A DNA stretch of 64,000 bases from Cyclaneusma minus (GCA_037179335.1 JAKZHN010000008.1:620001-684000), one strand, 5' to 3'; positions 23,740-35,253 are shown, counted from the first letter of the stretch. Numbers and translations are program-made. Notes: a model not told the origin generated them from the sequence alone.

Positions 23740-25669
23740 ATGCTTCCCTCTCATCTTCGAGCCGGCAGGGGATCTGGGGCGACGATGAGCTTGCTACGGA
23801 GATACGCCCTGGGCTCAGAAGGCATTTGCAGAAAGACGACCCTGACGGCAAAGTCTACTGCGCAATGGAGGACTCTGTCTACGACACGAACGCTGCGACT
23901 CCAAGGCACCCGTCCCAACTTCTACCAAGCCAATTACTCGACCATACCTCAACTTTCCGGAACCTCAAAATGGAAGAAAGCGGCATGGATGCTTGCCGGC
24001 TTTGTACCAGGCTGGTACCTAGCATCTAAGAGCGATTCCTCAGAAACCACAGCTGCTCCCAAGACAACCGTGTTCATCGTCGACGACGAATCCGAAGCAG
24101 AACGCATGTCGGACATAGAGATTCAGCAGCTCGAAGCTATCAAGACCTGGCTGACCGAAATCTACCCCCCAGAAATCGTGGACCTTTTCACGGCGCGCCA
24201 ACTAGTTCAATTCGGAATGATAGTCAGGAAGTCCCAAGAAGGATTACAGGCCGCCATTAATAACCTCGAAACAGTCGAAGGGATGATAGCGAGCTATCAG
24301 CCGGCTCTGACGCTGGAGCAGGCTAATGAAAAACTGTATGAAAAGGACGACGAAGTCCCCAGGAATTACTCGAGATTTTATCCATTGTGGTCAAATGAAC
24401 ATGATGTGGGAAGGGTGGATACCATGAATCTGCCGAGCAATACGCCCTGTGAGGATAATAATATGCTCGTGCGGCTGAACGTCGATGACAATGTAGATGC
24501 TGTCTTTGGTACTGGTCCAGGAGAATGGGTTCCAAGAAATGTTATTGGCATGTTTGGGATCTTCGATGGGCACGCGTAAGTCCAGTTCCCTTTCCCCGAG
24601 GATATCGAAACTAACGCCTGAAAGTGGCGATGCAACGTCCGGGTTCCTTAACCACTTGCTGTACAGGTATGTTCTGAGGGAACTTGGGAGGGATAATACG
24701 TACGACAAGGGTGGCCAACACATAGACGACGCCCTCACGCGGGCCTTCCTAAAAATGGACGACGACATAATGTCCACCGCTCTCCGCGCCCTCCAAGACC
24801 CCTCCCTCCGCCACGCTGAAGTCATCTCCCGCCTCGCCCCCGCCCTTTCCGGCTCCTGCGCCCTCTTCGCACTCCACGACTCCGCCCGCTGCGAAGTAAA
24901 AGTCGCCTGCGTCGGCGACTCCCGCGCCGTCCTGGGCCGCCTCAACGACTCCATACCCCTCGACTCCCCCAACGCCATTTCCGAACGCTGGACCGCCATT
25001 CCCCTCTCCGTCGACCAAACAGGCAAAAACCCACAAGAACGTGCCCGCATCCTCGCCGCCCATCCTGACGAACCCAAGATCATCGACGAGGAAAGCGGCC
25101 GTCTACTCGGCATAGCCGTGACGCGTGCTTTCGGCGACCATCGCTGGAAATGGCCGAAAGAAGTCATTGAAAAAATCGGTCCCTACTACTACGGCCCATC
25201 GCCTCGTGCAGGCGCCCTAACACCGCCCTACATGACCGCCGAGCCCGTCATAACCACCACACCGGTCAAGAAGGGCGATTTCATGATCCTCGCCTCCGAC
25301 GGCCTCTGGGACAACATCTCCTCCGAAGACGCCGTAAAATGCGTCACATTCTGGATAGCCGAAAGGAAGCGCCAAGGACATTTTGGAGACATCCCCAACG
25401 CAAGTGAGCATAAAGAGGAGCCGAAGAGTGCGCCGGCCAAAGCAATTGCTGATACGCCGATGGGCACGACGTGGGGCTGGAAAGCTAATGAGGAGGATTT
25501 TGTGGCCGAGGATGAGAATTGCGCTATTCATTTGGCAAAGAACGCTCTGGGGGGGAAGAGGAGGGAGATTTTCTGTAGTGTGATGTCGATGGGGAGGCCG
25601 GCGAGCAAGATGGCGAGGGATGATATTACGGTGCACGTTGTGTTTTTCGGGGATGATTTGAGTAATTGA
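23740..25669 (+). CDS. PP2C-type protein phosphatase, probably mitochondrial (Ptc5/Ptc6-like)
   Basis: Two exons (23740-24575, 24625-25669; intron 49 bp) encode 626 aa. The N terminus is rich in Arg/Ser/Thr and lacks acids for about 55 residues, like a mitochondrial presequence. One hydrophobic segment follows (AAWMLAGFVPGWYLA, near 90), suggesting an inner-membrane anchor. PP2C motifs come in order: GIFDGHAGDAT (metal-binding Asp and Gly; the intron falls inside the Ala codon), GSCALFAL, VGDSRAVLG, TRAFGD, ASDGLWDN and ARDDITVHVVFFG. This is a metal-dependent Ser/Thr phosphatase. Yeast relatives with this layout (Ptc5, Ptc6) dephosphorylate pyruvate dehydrogenase; that substrate is inferred only. 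An in-frame ATG 15 codons downstream (MSLLRRYALG) could also start the presequence. A likely leader intron lies upstream. Confidence 0.93.
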
Positions 25670-25906
25670 CAGGGTTGTAGAGGTTCAGGGGGGTGGCGGA
25701 AAGGGAAAGAAAACTTAGCTGTACATATCGCCAAAAGGCTCGAAACTGTGAAATAAAGAGGCTATCTCAAAACATCCTACATGCGAATACGTGCACTGCC
25801 GCTCCTCCAATAATTGGGCAACATGTGAATCTGGTAGCGGCAGAGCGGAGTAGATGTGAGGGGTACATAAGGGCAAATAGCCGCTGAACTTCCAACTCAG
25901 AGACCG

Positions 25907-26001
25907 GGTCAGGTGGCCGACCGGTTAAGGATTGAAACTGACTCACCGTTGTTAATCCTTGCCCAGGTAGGGGGTTCTGAGTTCGACCACCCGCTCCCAC
26001 T
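25907..26001 (+). repeat. tRNA-Ser/Leu-like sequence (pseudo-tRNA)
   Basis: TGGCCGACCGGTTAAGG is a strong match to the A box and D arm of class II (Ser/Leu) tRNAs. GAGTTCGACC about 60 bp on resembles a T loop. GGATT/AATCC can form an anticodon stem. The T stem and acceptor stem do not pair, so I regard it as a pseudogene or a SINE head. Confidence 0.4.
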
Positions 26002-26387
26002 CGAGATAAGTAAAATGCTTCGCGCTTTTCTTCCTCCCATCCCACGATACGCGACATTTTGGGTTGGCAGTTTCTTTTGCAATTTTTTGCTCCATCTCCT
26101 AAATGTCTTTTCGGTCTCGGATAAAGTAATTGAAGCTGTCTGGAGAGGAAATAGGGAGTTGGGACGTGAAATAGTGGCTGCTGGGGTTCTTTTTGCGATT
26201 TCATCTGCCGCTTGGACCCCCCTCGCTACCAGAGAACTTGATCCAGAGTTTGAACCAGAGGATTTGACCTGCGCACTGATTAGCCCTATTGGCGAAGAGA
26301 CTAAGGGGAACGAAACGAGGAGGCCAGCTTCACCCCGACCGGACACATCGATGTGCAACAAAACTGCTGAAACCTTTTGCCGATCCC

Positions 26388-26445
26388 AGCTTCAACACAT
26401 CCAGCTTCAACACGTCCAGCTTCAACACGTCCAGCCTCAACATGC
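26388..26445 (+). repeat. 18-bp tandem repeat
   Basis: About three and a half tandem copies of CCAGCTTCAACACGT-like units with mostly 15-bp spacing. This looks like local expansion of the CAGCTTCA motif that flanks the 17-bp motif elsewhere in the cluster. Confidence 0.75.
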
Positions 26446-26659
26446 TTCGACATAAACGATGTGGAACAAAACATCATGTCTCCTTTCCTAGTCCCCAGCT
26501 TTACCCCTTCCGGAGACGTCGGTGTGCAACAAAACAACCTGACCCTCTTCTTGTGTCGACCTGGGCTGCCAGGCGACAGGGCCAGCCCATCATCAAAACA
26601 CCGATTTCCGTGCCCCAGCTGACGCTCTACCCAGAGCCCCCGAGCTGCATGTCCGGATA

Positions 26660-26737
26660 GTCGATGGGCAACAAAACTTTAGAGCGTCCATGTGAGTGGC
26701 TAGCTGCTGCTAAGCAGCATGCTTGTTCCACGTCGAC
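26660..26737. repeat. inverted-repeat unit 1 (78 bp)
   Basis: It opens with GTCGATGGGCAACAAAACTT and closes with TTGTTCCACGTCGAC, so its ends are degenerate inverted copies of the 17-bp motif. Interior words (GTGAGTGGCT) recur in unit 2. Confidence 0.6.
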
Positions 26738-26788
26738 AGACGCCCGGATGCCAGCTTCGTGTCCGGATCTCAGCTTCACGTCCGGACA

Positions 26789-26872
26789 GTCGTCCATATG
26801 CAACAAAACTTAGGGAGCGGCCATATGAGTGGATGACTGCCTGGAACCATGTCGCTTTTGTTGCACGTCGAC
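26789..26872. repeat. inverted-repeat unit 2 (84 bp)
   Basis: It opens with a copy of the motif (ATGCAACAAAACTTAG), contains ATGAGTGGATGACTGCCTGGAACC, close to unit 3, and closes with TTTTGTTGCACGTCGAC. The left side is preceded by CAGCTTCACGTCCGGACA. Confidence 0.65.
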
Positions 26873-27170
26873 AGCTTCACACCCGCACTCTCGCTGCGCA
26901 ATGAAGTTCTTCGCGGGGCGGCGCAAACACTACGCATATGTCGACTTGCAGCCAAAGTGATCGGCCCTATTCTCACTGCGCAACGAGGTCTCCGCGAGGA
27001 TGGCACAGAGATTGCGCAAATCCGTCGACGTGCAACAAAAACGAAATCCAGGTTAAAGATCATTTTGTAGCACATCGACAGGTTCACCTCTTTCTCCGTC
27101 TGGACTCTGGATCGTAGCTTCATGTCTGGACCCCAGCTTCATGTCTGGATACCAGCTTCACGTCCGGAGA

Positions 27171-27249
27171 GTCGATCTACAACAAAACTTGGAGAAGTCG
27201 TTTGATTGGCTGGCAGCCTAGAACCAGGTCAGTTTTGTTGCGCGTCGAT
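27171..27249. repeat. inverted-repeat unit 3 (79 bp)
   Basis: It opens with GTCGATCTACAACAAAACTT, shares TGATTGGCTGGCAGCCTAGAACC with unit 2 in diverged form, and closes with TTTTGTTGCGCGTCGAT. The left flank is CAGCTTCACGTCCGGAGA, as in unit 2. Confidence 0.65.
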
Positions 27250-27267
27250 ACCTAGCTTCATATCCGG

Positions 27268-27490
27268 ACTTGCTACCTAGGGACCACCTACCTACCTTAC
27301 CTTACTTAGTGATCTACCTAGGCATCCTTCCCAGGTATCCTCCTCAGGCGTCTTCTCCAGATGTCTTCTCTAGGCATTCTCCCAGACATCCCCAATCCCT
27401 TCTAGGCATTCCCCCCAGCCCCCCGCCCCAAGGCGTCCTCTAAGCGCCCTACCCAGTTATCCTTCCCAGGTATTCTTCCCAGCTCGCCAT
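27268..27490 (+). repeat. pyrimidine-rich minisatellite
   Basis: About a dozen irregular copies of a 14-16 bp unit near TTCCCAGGTATCCTCC make a strongly C/T-biased tract. Confidence 0.65.
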
Positions 27491-30400
27491 TCTCGCTTCT
27501 CTGGCATCGTGTCCCCGACTAGAAGACCTGGAGCTTTCTAAAAACTTCCTTCGCATCAAAAAAACTAGAAGAAGTGCAAAAAGTAAAAAAGGTCACATTC
27601 CCCCCGAAAATCGGCACCATGAGCAGGTCGCCTGATCAAGTGTAACAGTTGGACGTGCTGGAAACTACCTAACGCATTCGGTTCCCCCAGCTGCCAGAGA
27701 TGTCGAGAGCAGCTATTGTGAAATCGCCCATTTCCATAGATTTCGAGCTTGCTTCGCTATACGTGCAAGTGAATGCTCTCTGGTAGCGAACGTAGTACGA
27801 AGAATATTGGGCAACATCTTCATTTCTTGCGGGACATCCCTTCAAGTCCCTTTGCCATCGAGTCCCCAACTCCTTTATGCAGCTTCCCAAAAAACTCGCA
27901 TCTTACAATAAGCATAAAGGAGTGCGCACCGTGGCTTATGCATGGAAGGTAGTTCATGCATAGAAGCCTCCGCAGAGCGTATCCCTTTTAAAACCATCTG
28001 ATAATGTGCAAGTTGAGTAAATACCAGATGATTTGGAATGTTGCCGATTGGGGCACTGCTCGGTCGCTGCTTGCATTGAAGAATATCAGACCCGCTATCG
28101 ATCATAGTGGGGCAAATATAGGACCCCTGACATCTTCCATCAGCCGCATCATGCAGCGACCCGAGGACCTCAGCTTTGAAGATACCACGATCTAGGCACG
28201 TTAACAAGTAGGTATAGTTATCCGAATTCCGCATGAAGATCAAGACCCATCATCAAGGAAGATGTTCCACTCGGTAGCTCGCCGATTGGGAATTGCTTAA
28301 TGCTTGTACTCGTCCCAGCTTTGACTTGGAGAATAGGAGACCCACTATCATAATAGGGCAGTTATAGATGGAACCTTTGGTCCCTGCGTCAGCGACATTA
28401 AAGCTCTTATCTATATTGAGTTGCCGCATTGCCGACTAAACAACCGTGTCACTTCATTTACCAACTCGTCGGATCACTTGTACCTTCCGGAGTCTACAAA
28501 GCGGCACAGTTACTCCATATCTGCATGTGTATTGAGGCTCGTAATAGGGGAGGGATGTGCGAGCCGATATGCTGCCGAGGACGATATTGGAGTTGAATGA
28601 CAACGCAGCGAAGACTCGGCCTTAGATCTATTCATTTCAGCGCGGCTGGTGTTGCCGAAAGTCGTCCATCCACAGCATCGTAGGGCTCTCATGGGGGTCT
28701 CCCGAGGGGTCTCCTGGAGGGTCTCTCAGCCCTCCCAGAGACCGTCTCAAAATGGTCACGTGTAGAGCGTTACTTGGAAAGAGAGTACCTGCAGTCTCAT
28801 GAACACTTGCCCAATATGGCAGGACGCGGCTCTCGGAATTCACGTGATGGTGAGCCCCCGCATCTCCAACCCTCACCCTCATCTCCGCTCCCGCAGCAAA
28901 ATATATTAAAATATATTGGAACATCGTTGGTAACGCTGGAAATTCAACGCGTGGCAAGCTAAGTCACACCACAAATTTGGAGAATTCGTGTGCGTCGCAA
29001 GAGTACGGCTGAGGTTTGAAATAGATGTTGGAGGAAACGCCGGGTGTTGGAGGAACCCTACGCACTTTTCGTGCGGAGCTGTAGTTCACGGTGAAGAAGA
29101 GGGAGACAAATAGGAAATTTTTAGAGACACTTATCATGCGGAGTGTCTCAATAGAGATCTTAGCGGGTTCGGAGTACATAGGAAGCATCGTGTGCTCATG
29201 GCGAAGGGAAGCCCTGTGATCCTCGGAAGGCGTGATGCCGACGGATTCGTACCCATTCGTAGGCCATGTGGAATTCCCAGTCCAGCCTCGATCGGTAATC
29301 TTCGGCTGAAGACTTCAGCCTGAAGCCTCGACGCACTCAGCAGGCTCCGAGAGGAAGGTTGAAGTGAATCGTCGTACCGACATCTCTAATTGTTCGGTCT
29401 CGTGAGTTAACGATGGCTAGAAGCAGCTCATAGCATCTGGTGAGCCGCGAGAGTCCCACATCGGGTGTCGATGGACCTCCGCCCTGCAGGTAATCCGCTC
29501 TCAAATGAAGCAACACCCCAATTCCTCCAAATGGTGCGCTGCGATAGATCTTCCTCCCACACCCCGGATCCTATGATTGCGAATCGAATAATAGCAATAT
29601 GAATAAACTCCGGCCAAGCTCGGATGTCGTGGACCCTTTGGTTTGACTTGATGTCGGCGTGGCGCAATCATTCTCCTGATGAGACATAGATGAGAGACGA
29701 TTTCAGGTCTCCAAAAAGGTAGTTCGGAGATGGCTCTTCGCTTCGCGAGTCAAGATGTCCAGAGGTCATCATTCAGCGCGGCCTCTGTTACCGGAAGATT
29801 ATCCGGGCAAGATGGAAGCTCAACATGAAGCCGCGTGGTACTGTTCGGGGCCCCGGGAGTCGCTGATGATGCCAACATCAATGCACGTGAGAGGACATGA
29901 TCTCCAGCCGGGGGGAGCTTCTGGCGGGGCAATGTTTCGGTGGAGTGGTGAGAATAAGGTAAGCGTGGCCGTAACGGACGACAGCACATGCAACAGCTCA
30001 CACTCCACTGCATTAATTCTCGGGGGGGGGGGGGTGGGGGGGTTTGCAGAACGCGGACGTGGCGTCGAGTGGCTTCACGCCTTCAAGCCGTGGACCCATG
30101 CTCAAATAACGGTCCAGTCCTCCCCGTGGTGGCCGCACACGGCGGAAGAGGTGGATGCGGGAGAGCTCGGAGTTGTGGCATTGGCATTGGCCAATTGCTA
30201 TGACATCAGCATAACGTTGATTTGCAGCACAGATCGACAGCAACACAGCTGTTGATGTGGTGTCTCCGATGCAGCTGTGCCCGGCGGCTAGGTGGGTTGC
30301 GCAAGTGGTGATGGCCTTGTTACAGATTCGAGGACGTCTGTTGTTCGTCGACGTCAATGGTTCATGTGTTTCTCGAAGTTCTAGCGTGGAAAGTGGAATA

Positions 30401-31093
30401 GTTTTAGTGGCGCTAGTGCCCGCGTACTTACCCCAATTGGGGCTTACATGTAATTGGCACCCGCTCTGGGGCTAGCTTGACGCCAAGAATGTGTTGAAGA
30501 ACCACGCAGCGTCTGGTCGGACCATCTTAACTTCCATGCTCCCACCCACCCGAGCCACCGTCACCGCTGCCGTCTCCATCTATTTCGGGGCTTAAATGAT
30601 GCCCAATAAATTCATGCCATCAGTTGATTTCAATGCCGTCGAATCCGCCATCGCCCCGCTTCCGTGTTGGTCGCTGGCGCAAGAAGCCGAGGCCTTCCAA
30701 ATCACTCCCGTGGTCCTATATGTGGACGATGGCAGTCTCTACCTCTTGACACCCGTCAGGAAAAGCCGATTCCACGCGGCCCATCCAATATTTCGCTTCC
30801 CATGCCCATATTAGGGTCTAGGCCATTCGGCAAGTACCTGGGCAGCGAGGTACCGAACCGGCTTTGAAAGCTGGAATGTCGCTAACCACGAGTATACACA
30901 GCTGAACGGCACAATCAAGCACGGATTCTGCGTTTCCGATCTACGAGATATGGGGCAAAGTGCACTAAGGTCGTTTATTTTGATTACTATTATGTTCAGA
31001 TCTGGTACATGTATAGATCAGGGCCCCGCTTTCACTTCCTCAGCTAAACCCGGGAAGCCCGCAACGGCGCGAACCTCGCAACGGCGCAAACCT
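27491..31093. other. gene-free region
   Basis: No supported gene. Two segments near 28040-28150 and 28285-28400 resemble each other (CCGATTGGG..., AGACCCRCTATC..., GGGCARWTATAG...), suggesting an old tandem duplication of about 290 bp. A homopolymer tract is annotated separately. Open frames of up to 166 codons (29755-30255) span low-complexity DNA and are not called. Confidence 0.4.
30022..30042 (+). repeat. poly-G tract
   Basis: A run of 21 bases is G except for one T. It could fold as a G-quadruplex; it is also a place where assembly length is unreliable. Confidence 0.9.
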
Positions 31094-31367
31094 TACTCAT
31101 GCTGTAAACTAGTGTGTAGTAGTGTGACTGAGGAGCCAATTGGATTGGCAGAAGCAGCTTGCTTCTGCCAATGAGGGACGACTTGAACAGTGCGAGAGAA
31201 TACCTGAGGCTGTTACAAGTGATCAATATGCTAATTGATGTCATTTAATTTGTCTCTAACAGCGTTTGAATTGGCCACCTGCAAGGCATACTCTCTAATC
31301 GAGCAAATCCTCAGCTATATTAGGAAAACTGGGGCACACTACTATACACTAGTTTTCGGCATGAGTA
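31094..31367. mobile_element. MITE-like inverted-repeat element
   Basis: Positions 31094-31126 and 31335-31367 are inverted copies (about 29 of 33 bases identical; shared TACTCATG, AACTAGTGT and AGTAGTGTG). Inside, 31144-31172 is a perfect hairpin with 13-bp arms (ATTGGCAGAAGCA) and a 3-base loop. No coding capacity. The element lies 210 bp upstream of the esterase gene and may overlap its promoter. Confidence 0.6.
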
Positions 31368-31577
31368 CATCTTGCTCAAGCTGTCAAGCTGTCTGTACCG
31401 AAACTCATTACTCTATTGTTGATGTAAGCCGAGGGGGTTGCACAATCCTTGACTCACACGTTTTCTTTTTAAGAAAGAGAGTTCCCCAGCTAGGTCATAC
31501 TTTTCCTTTTCGTTCCTCGTCGAGTTTCCCACCTTCCAGTCACTCCCTCTCGACGACGACCGAGAACGTTTCCAGTC

Positions 31578-33583
31578 ATGAAGTCTGTTCTATCCACCGC
31601 CCTCTTGGTGGCCGGCGGAAAAGTGGCCTCGGCTACTCTTTTGTCAGATGCTCCAATTGTCAACTTGGGATATACTCGCCATGGAGCCACAATTAACGTG
31701 AGTTTCACTACCATCGCCAATCCCTCTCCAGCCTAGATAGGTATCTCAAGCTGCCAATATCAAAAGAGCTTACAGACTAACATTACTACCTCCACAGTCC
31801 ACCGGAGAGTATCCTTATTATAACTTCACAAATATCCGCTTCGCAGAAGCACCAACTGGAAACCTACGTTTCGCAGCTCCACTTGCTCCCCAGACTACCA
31901 ACCTGACCGTAGACTATGGTCAACAAGGACCGATTATGTGTGCCCAGGCAGAACCCGGTACATTTCCAAAGAACAGCCCGAAGCATCTGCCTTTGCTAAT
32001 ATATCTGTAGCATGGGAATATATTGCTGCCTTAAATCTGGCAGGCGCAACTACGGCTCAGCTAGAAGCAGAAGAAAAGGTGCTGGAAGCGGAAGAAAAAG
32101 ACGTCTCCAATATCCCACCGATGGCGGCGGGTACTACGGAGGATTGTTTATTCCTTGATGTCATTGTGCCGGAAGCTATTTACGACAGTGACTATGGTGC
32201 CGCCGCACGCGCAGGAAACAGCACGGATGATAAGACTGGATGTGAGTTGAATCAGCATTGGGATACTCGTGGGGACTTGAAATATACTAATCAGAATCTA
32301 GACCCCGTTTTGGTGTGGATTTATGGAGGAGGATATGTGGGTGGAAGCAAAACTTCGAATGGTGACCCAGCTACCTTGATCTCGCACAGTCAAGACAATG
32401 GTCAAGATGGCGTTGTGTACGTTGCCATCAATTACCGTCTTGGAATGTTTGTAAGTCTGAACATGAGCCATTTGAAACTTCTCAAGCTAACGAAGTACAG
32501 GGGTTCCTTTCTGGATCGGACTTCCAGGCCGAGGATGGCACCGTGGGAATGGCCGCCTTCTACGACCAGCGTTTTGCTCTCGAGTGGGTGCAAGAATACA
32601 TCTCCCTATTCGGCGGCGATCCAAACCAAGTGACCGTCGTCGGCGAGTCCGCCGGAGCCGGCTCCATCATGCACCAAATCACCGCCTTCGGAGGCAAGAA
32701 CGGCTCAGCCCCTTTCCAACGCGCCATCATGCAAAGCCCCGGATTCTTTGTCTTGCCCGGCGATTCACAACAAAACGAAGTCTACCAACAAACACTCAAC
32801 TACTCCTCCATCGTCTCCAACAAGACCGTCACCTCAGTGGCAGACCTTCGAAACCTCACATTTGAGGAACTCTACGAGGCCAACTATGCCTACGTCGCCA
32901 ACGGCATCTACGGATCCTTCACCTACGGCCCCGCTGTCGACGGCGTCTTCGTCCCTGCGATGCCCGGTGTCCTTTTAGCAAACGGCGAATACGACACCTC
33001 CGTCGCCGTCATGCTAGGCCATAACTCCAACGAAGGCGCGCTCTTCAGCTCCCCCTTCATAACCACCGACGACGAATTCACCGCCGACGTCGAAGCCGTG
33101 CTCCCTCTCGCCAATTCTTCCACCATCGACTACATTACCAACACTCTCTATCCCCCAGTCTACAACGGCACCTACAACTACACGACCGAATTCGAACGCA
33201 CCTCCCTCATCACCGCCGAGCTCGCATTCACCTGTAACACACGCTATTTCGACAAAGCCTACAACGGCTCCACGTACTCCTACTACTTCTCCGTTCCACC
33301 AGGCCTGCACGGCGACGATTTGGAATACACATTCTACAACGGCGACCAAACTACCGAAGATGAAGGATTGGTTGTTAATGCAACAGTAGCAACTGTATTG
33401 CAGAAATATGTTGTGCAATTTGTGATGACGGGAGATCCGAATACGGAGGGGGTGCCGTATTTCCCCATGTATGGGAACAATATCACGACGCTGAATTTGA
33501 ATATTACGGATTTGGGGGCGCTGTTGCCGGATACGGTGGCGAATGAACGGTGTGATTATTGGCAGCAGGCGCTTTATTATTAG
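31578..33583 (+). CDS. secreted carboxylesterase / type-B lipase
   Basis: Five exons (31578-31697, 31798-31957, 32011-32241, 32302-32450, 32501-33583) encode 580 aa of an alpha/beta hydrolase. A signal peptide of about 19 residues starts the protein. Family landmarks are RFAxAPTGNLRFAAP, CAQAEPAW at the exon 2/3 junction, TEDCLFLDVIVP, WIYGGGY (oxyanion hole), VAINYRLGMFGFLSG and the nucleophile elbow GESAGAGS. Glu and His of the triad lie in the long last exon. The 53-bp intron 2 (GTACAT...TTGCTAAT...TGTAG) removes what otherwise looks like a frameshift. The 60-bp intron 3 has no stop and keeps frame, so retention is possible. It hydrolyses carboxylic esters outside the cell; substrate is unknown. 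Many Asn-X-Ser/Thr sites fit secretion. Confidence 0.93.
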
Positions 33584-34644
33584 ACTGGGAAATGTAGATG
33601 GAAGGGAGAAAAGGACTGATGATGATGTGATGGAAAATGGTGTATATAGACGGAATGAATGGCTTGGAAAGACCAATGCTTGTACATACAGCAGTCAACT
33701 ATGTCAATATAGTAATTTCTAATTACCAAAGATGCATGATGGGTAATCGGCGAGGCGATGGATCAGGGATGAAGTTTGAAGTAAACCAAGGGAACGATGA
33801 ACCAAGGATCCCAAAGTTTCGGTTGGGTCTTTCCAAGACAGTAATGCCACAATTCCCATTTAGACAGACCTCTGATTTGTTAGAAATTATGCATTTTTAC
33901 CTCCATTGAAAGCGTATAACTAGGTACCCATCTCGCGTCTTCCTTACACTGGTACTCAGTCACCCGAGCAGGCTGCAAGTTTCCAAAAACTCATTTCCCC
34001 ATACCTAGGCTACTAATACTATTCTATTGCATCTCCGCTCAATTACCCATAACCGCTGGTTTTTCAAAGAACAACACCCAAAATCAAAATCCCAAACCCT
34101 CCTCCGAACAGCTCAATGGACGATCAAACAAATACCTCGCACACGCTAGGTCTTCTGGATCCTTATTGTTGTTATCCTATATCTGGCGATTATCCTGACT
34201 GCCATTCCGAAATGAGTATCCCTTCTCTTGCATTCTGGCGTGCAGACTTTATTGTTTTGTGGAATGAATTTATTTGAAAGATTATGGATATTAGGTGATC
34301 TGATGGGGACTGGAATTGTGGGTGGTGGAACTATCGATATGTTCCGATTGAGGGGGAGGAGGTGGATTTGGAGGCGGAGAGGGAGTTTGCATCCAGGGGG
34401 TGGGAGTTGATTTGAGATGTTCTTGAGCAAGCGGATATGGAGGCTGTGGTTGACGCGGGAAATGACCTTGTGATGCGATGCAATCCATCTGCCAGATCTA
34501 AGCACCTGCTGGACTTGAGACAATATTCATTGACTTGATTCTCGCAAAATCCTATGAAGTTGGATTCTGTAATAGCGCGTTGACATTTGCGGGTCCCGTG
34601 AGTCCCCTAAGTTAGGTCCTCCATATCCTCAAATTCGACAGGCT
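33584..34644. other. gene-free intergenic region
   Basis: Nothing supported. The short frames at 34146-34523 lack motifs. Confidence 0.5.
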
Positions 34645-35253
34645 TCATGATACTATCCCCCAAAGCCAGCAGAGAGACAGGGCGATCACCAAGCCTAACA
34701 CACCGAGTCCCATCACAAGTCCGCGCAATACTTGGGCTTGTAGATCGAATGCTTCGCCGACTTCCATTCTCATCATCTTTCTTTGCATGCGACGGAAATA
34801 ACCTGCGTCGGCTTCGCCGCTCTTGCTCCAATATCTGGTCACCCCCCCTAATATTCCAGTGGGGGCAGCATGCATCTCTGCGCGCCTGTGTCGCTCAATA
34901 GCTGACACGAGGGCTAGTGAGAGGAGGAAGGAGAGGAACTGGAGCGGTGCGATGAGGAACTACGAACTGTCAGTATTGCGGTATTCCTTGTACATGATCA
35001 GAAATGATAGAAAAATAAACCGGTGATTGAACAGTAGCCCCTGGGTAGCCTGAGAAGACAAGGGTGATCTGTGCGTCTTGGGAAACAGGGGGCGACACTC
35101 TCGCACATGACAAGCACGTGACAACATTCAAGTACAGATTTGAATGCTAACATTTGTAAATAGAAAACATACCCTCGCAATGACGGATTCCTTGGGTGCT
35201 TCGGTTGCGGGCGGAGCGCCTAGTTTTGGGGGAGCAGGCGGGGATGCGGCCAT
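34645..35253 (-). CDS. hypothetical small membrane protein with two hydrophobic helices
   Basis: Two exons (35253-35173 and 34959-34645) give 131 aa; the 213-bp intron starts GTATGT and ends TTCGTAG. The N terminus (MAASPPAPPKLGAPP) is Pro/Ala-rich and cytosolic in type. The first hydrophobic stretch (FLIAPLQFLSFLLSLALV) opens exon 2. A basic and amphipathic middle follows (HRRAEMH, YFRRMQRKMMRMEVGEAFDLQAQVLRG). The second stretch (LVMGLGVLGLVIALSLCWLWGIV) ends the protein. I do not recognise the family. The clean join of a start-proximal exon to a frame beginning exactly with a membrane segment, and good codon use, support a real gene. It could sit in the ER or in mitochondria; this cannot be told from the sequence. 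Confidence 0.6.

Larger units (their letters stand above)
26327..27257. repeat. cluster of degenerate repeats around GTCGAYGTGCAACAAAA
   Basis: Within about 0.9 kb the 17-bp motif GTCGAYGTGCAACAAAA occurs about ten times on both strands, near 26347, 26456, 26515, 26660, 26789, 26856 (reverse), 27024, 27063 (reverse), 27171 and 27233 (reverse). Most forward copies follow a second motif close to CAGCTTCACGTCCGGA, separated by 2-4 bases. The same 17-mer occurs singly at 7447, 36844 and 38964. Copies differ at a few positions. Nothing here codes for a recognisable protein. Confidence 0.8.

Noticed and set aside
25913..26455. 180-codon open frame in the repeat cluster
   Set aside because: It starts inside a tRNA-like sequence and runs into tandem repeats; no domain is visible.
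26327..27257. CRISPR-like array
   Set aside because: Motif copies are degenerate, on both strands and unevenly spaced, and this is a eukaryotic genome.
29755..30255. 166-codon plus-strand open frame
   Set aside because: It spans the poly-G tract, where base count is doubtful, and has no homology signal.
31938..32010. Apparent frameshift in the esterase gene
   Set aside because: A canonical 53-bp intron (31958-32010) with branch site TTGCTAAT restores the frame and the conserved AEPAW join.
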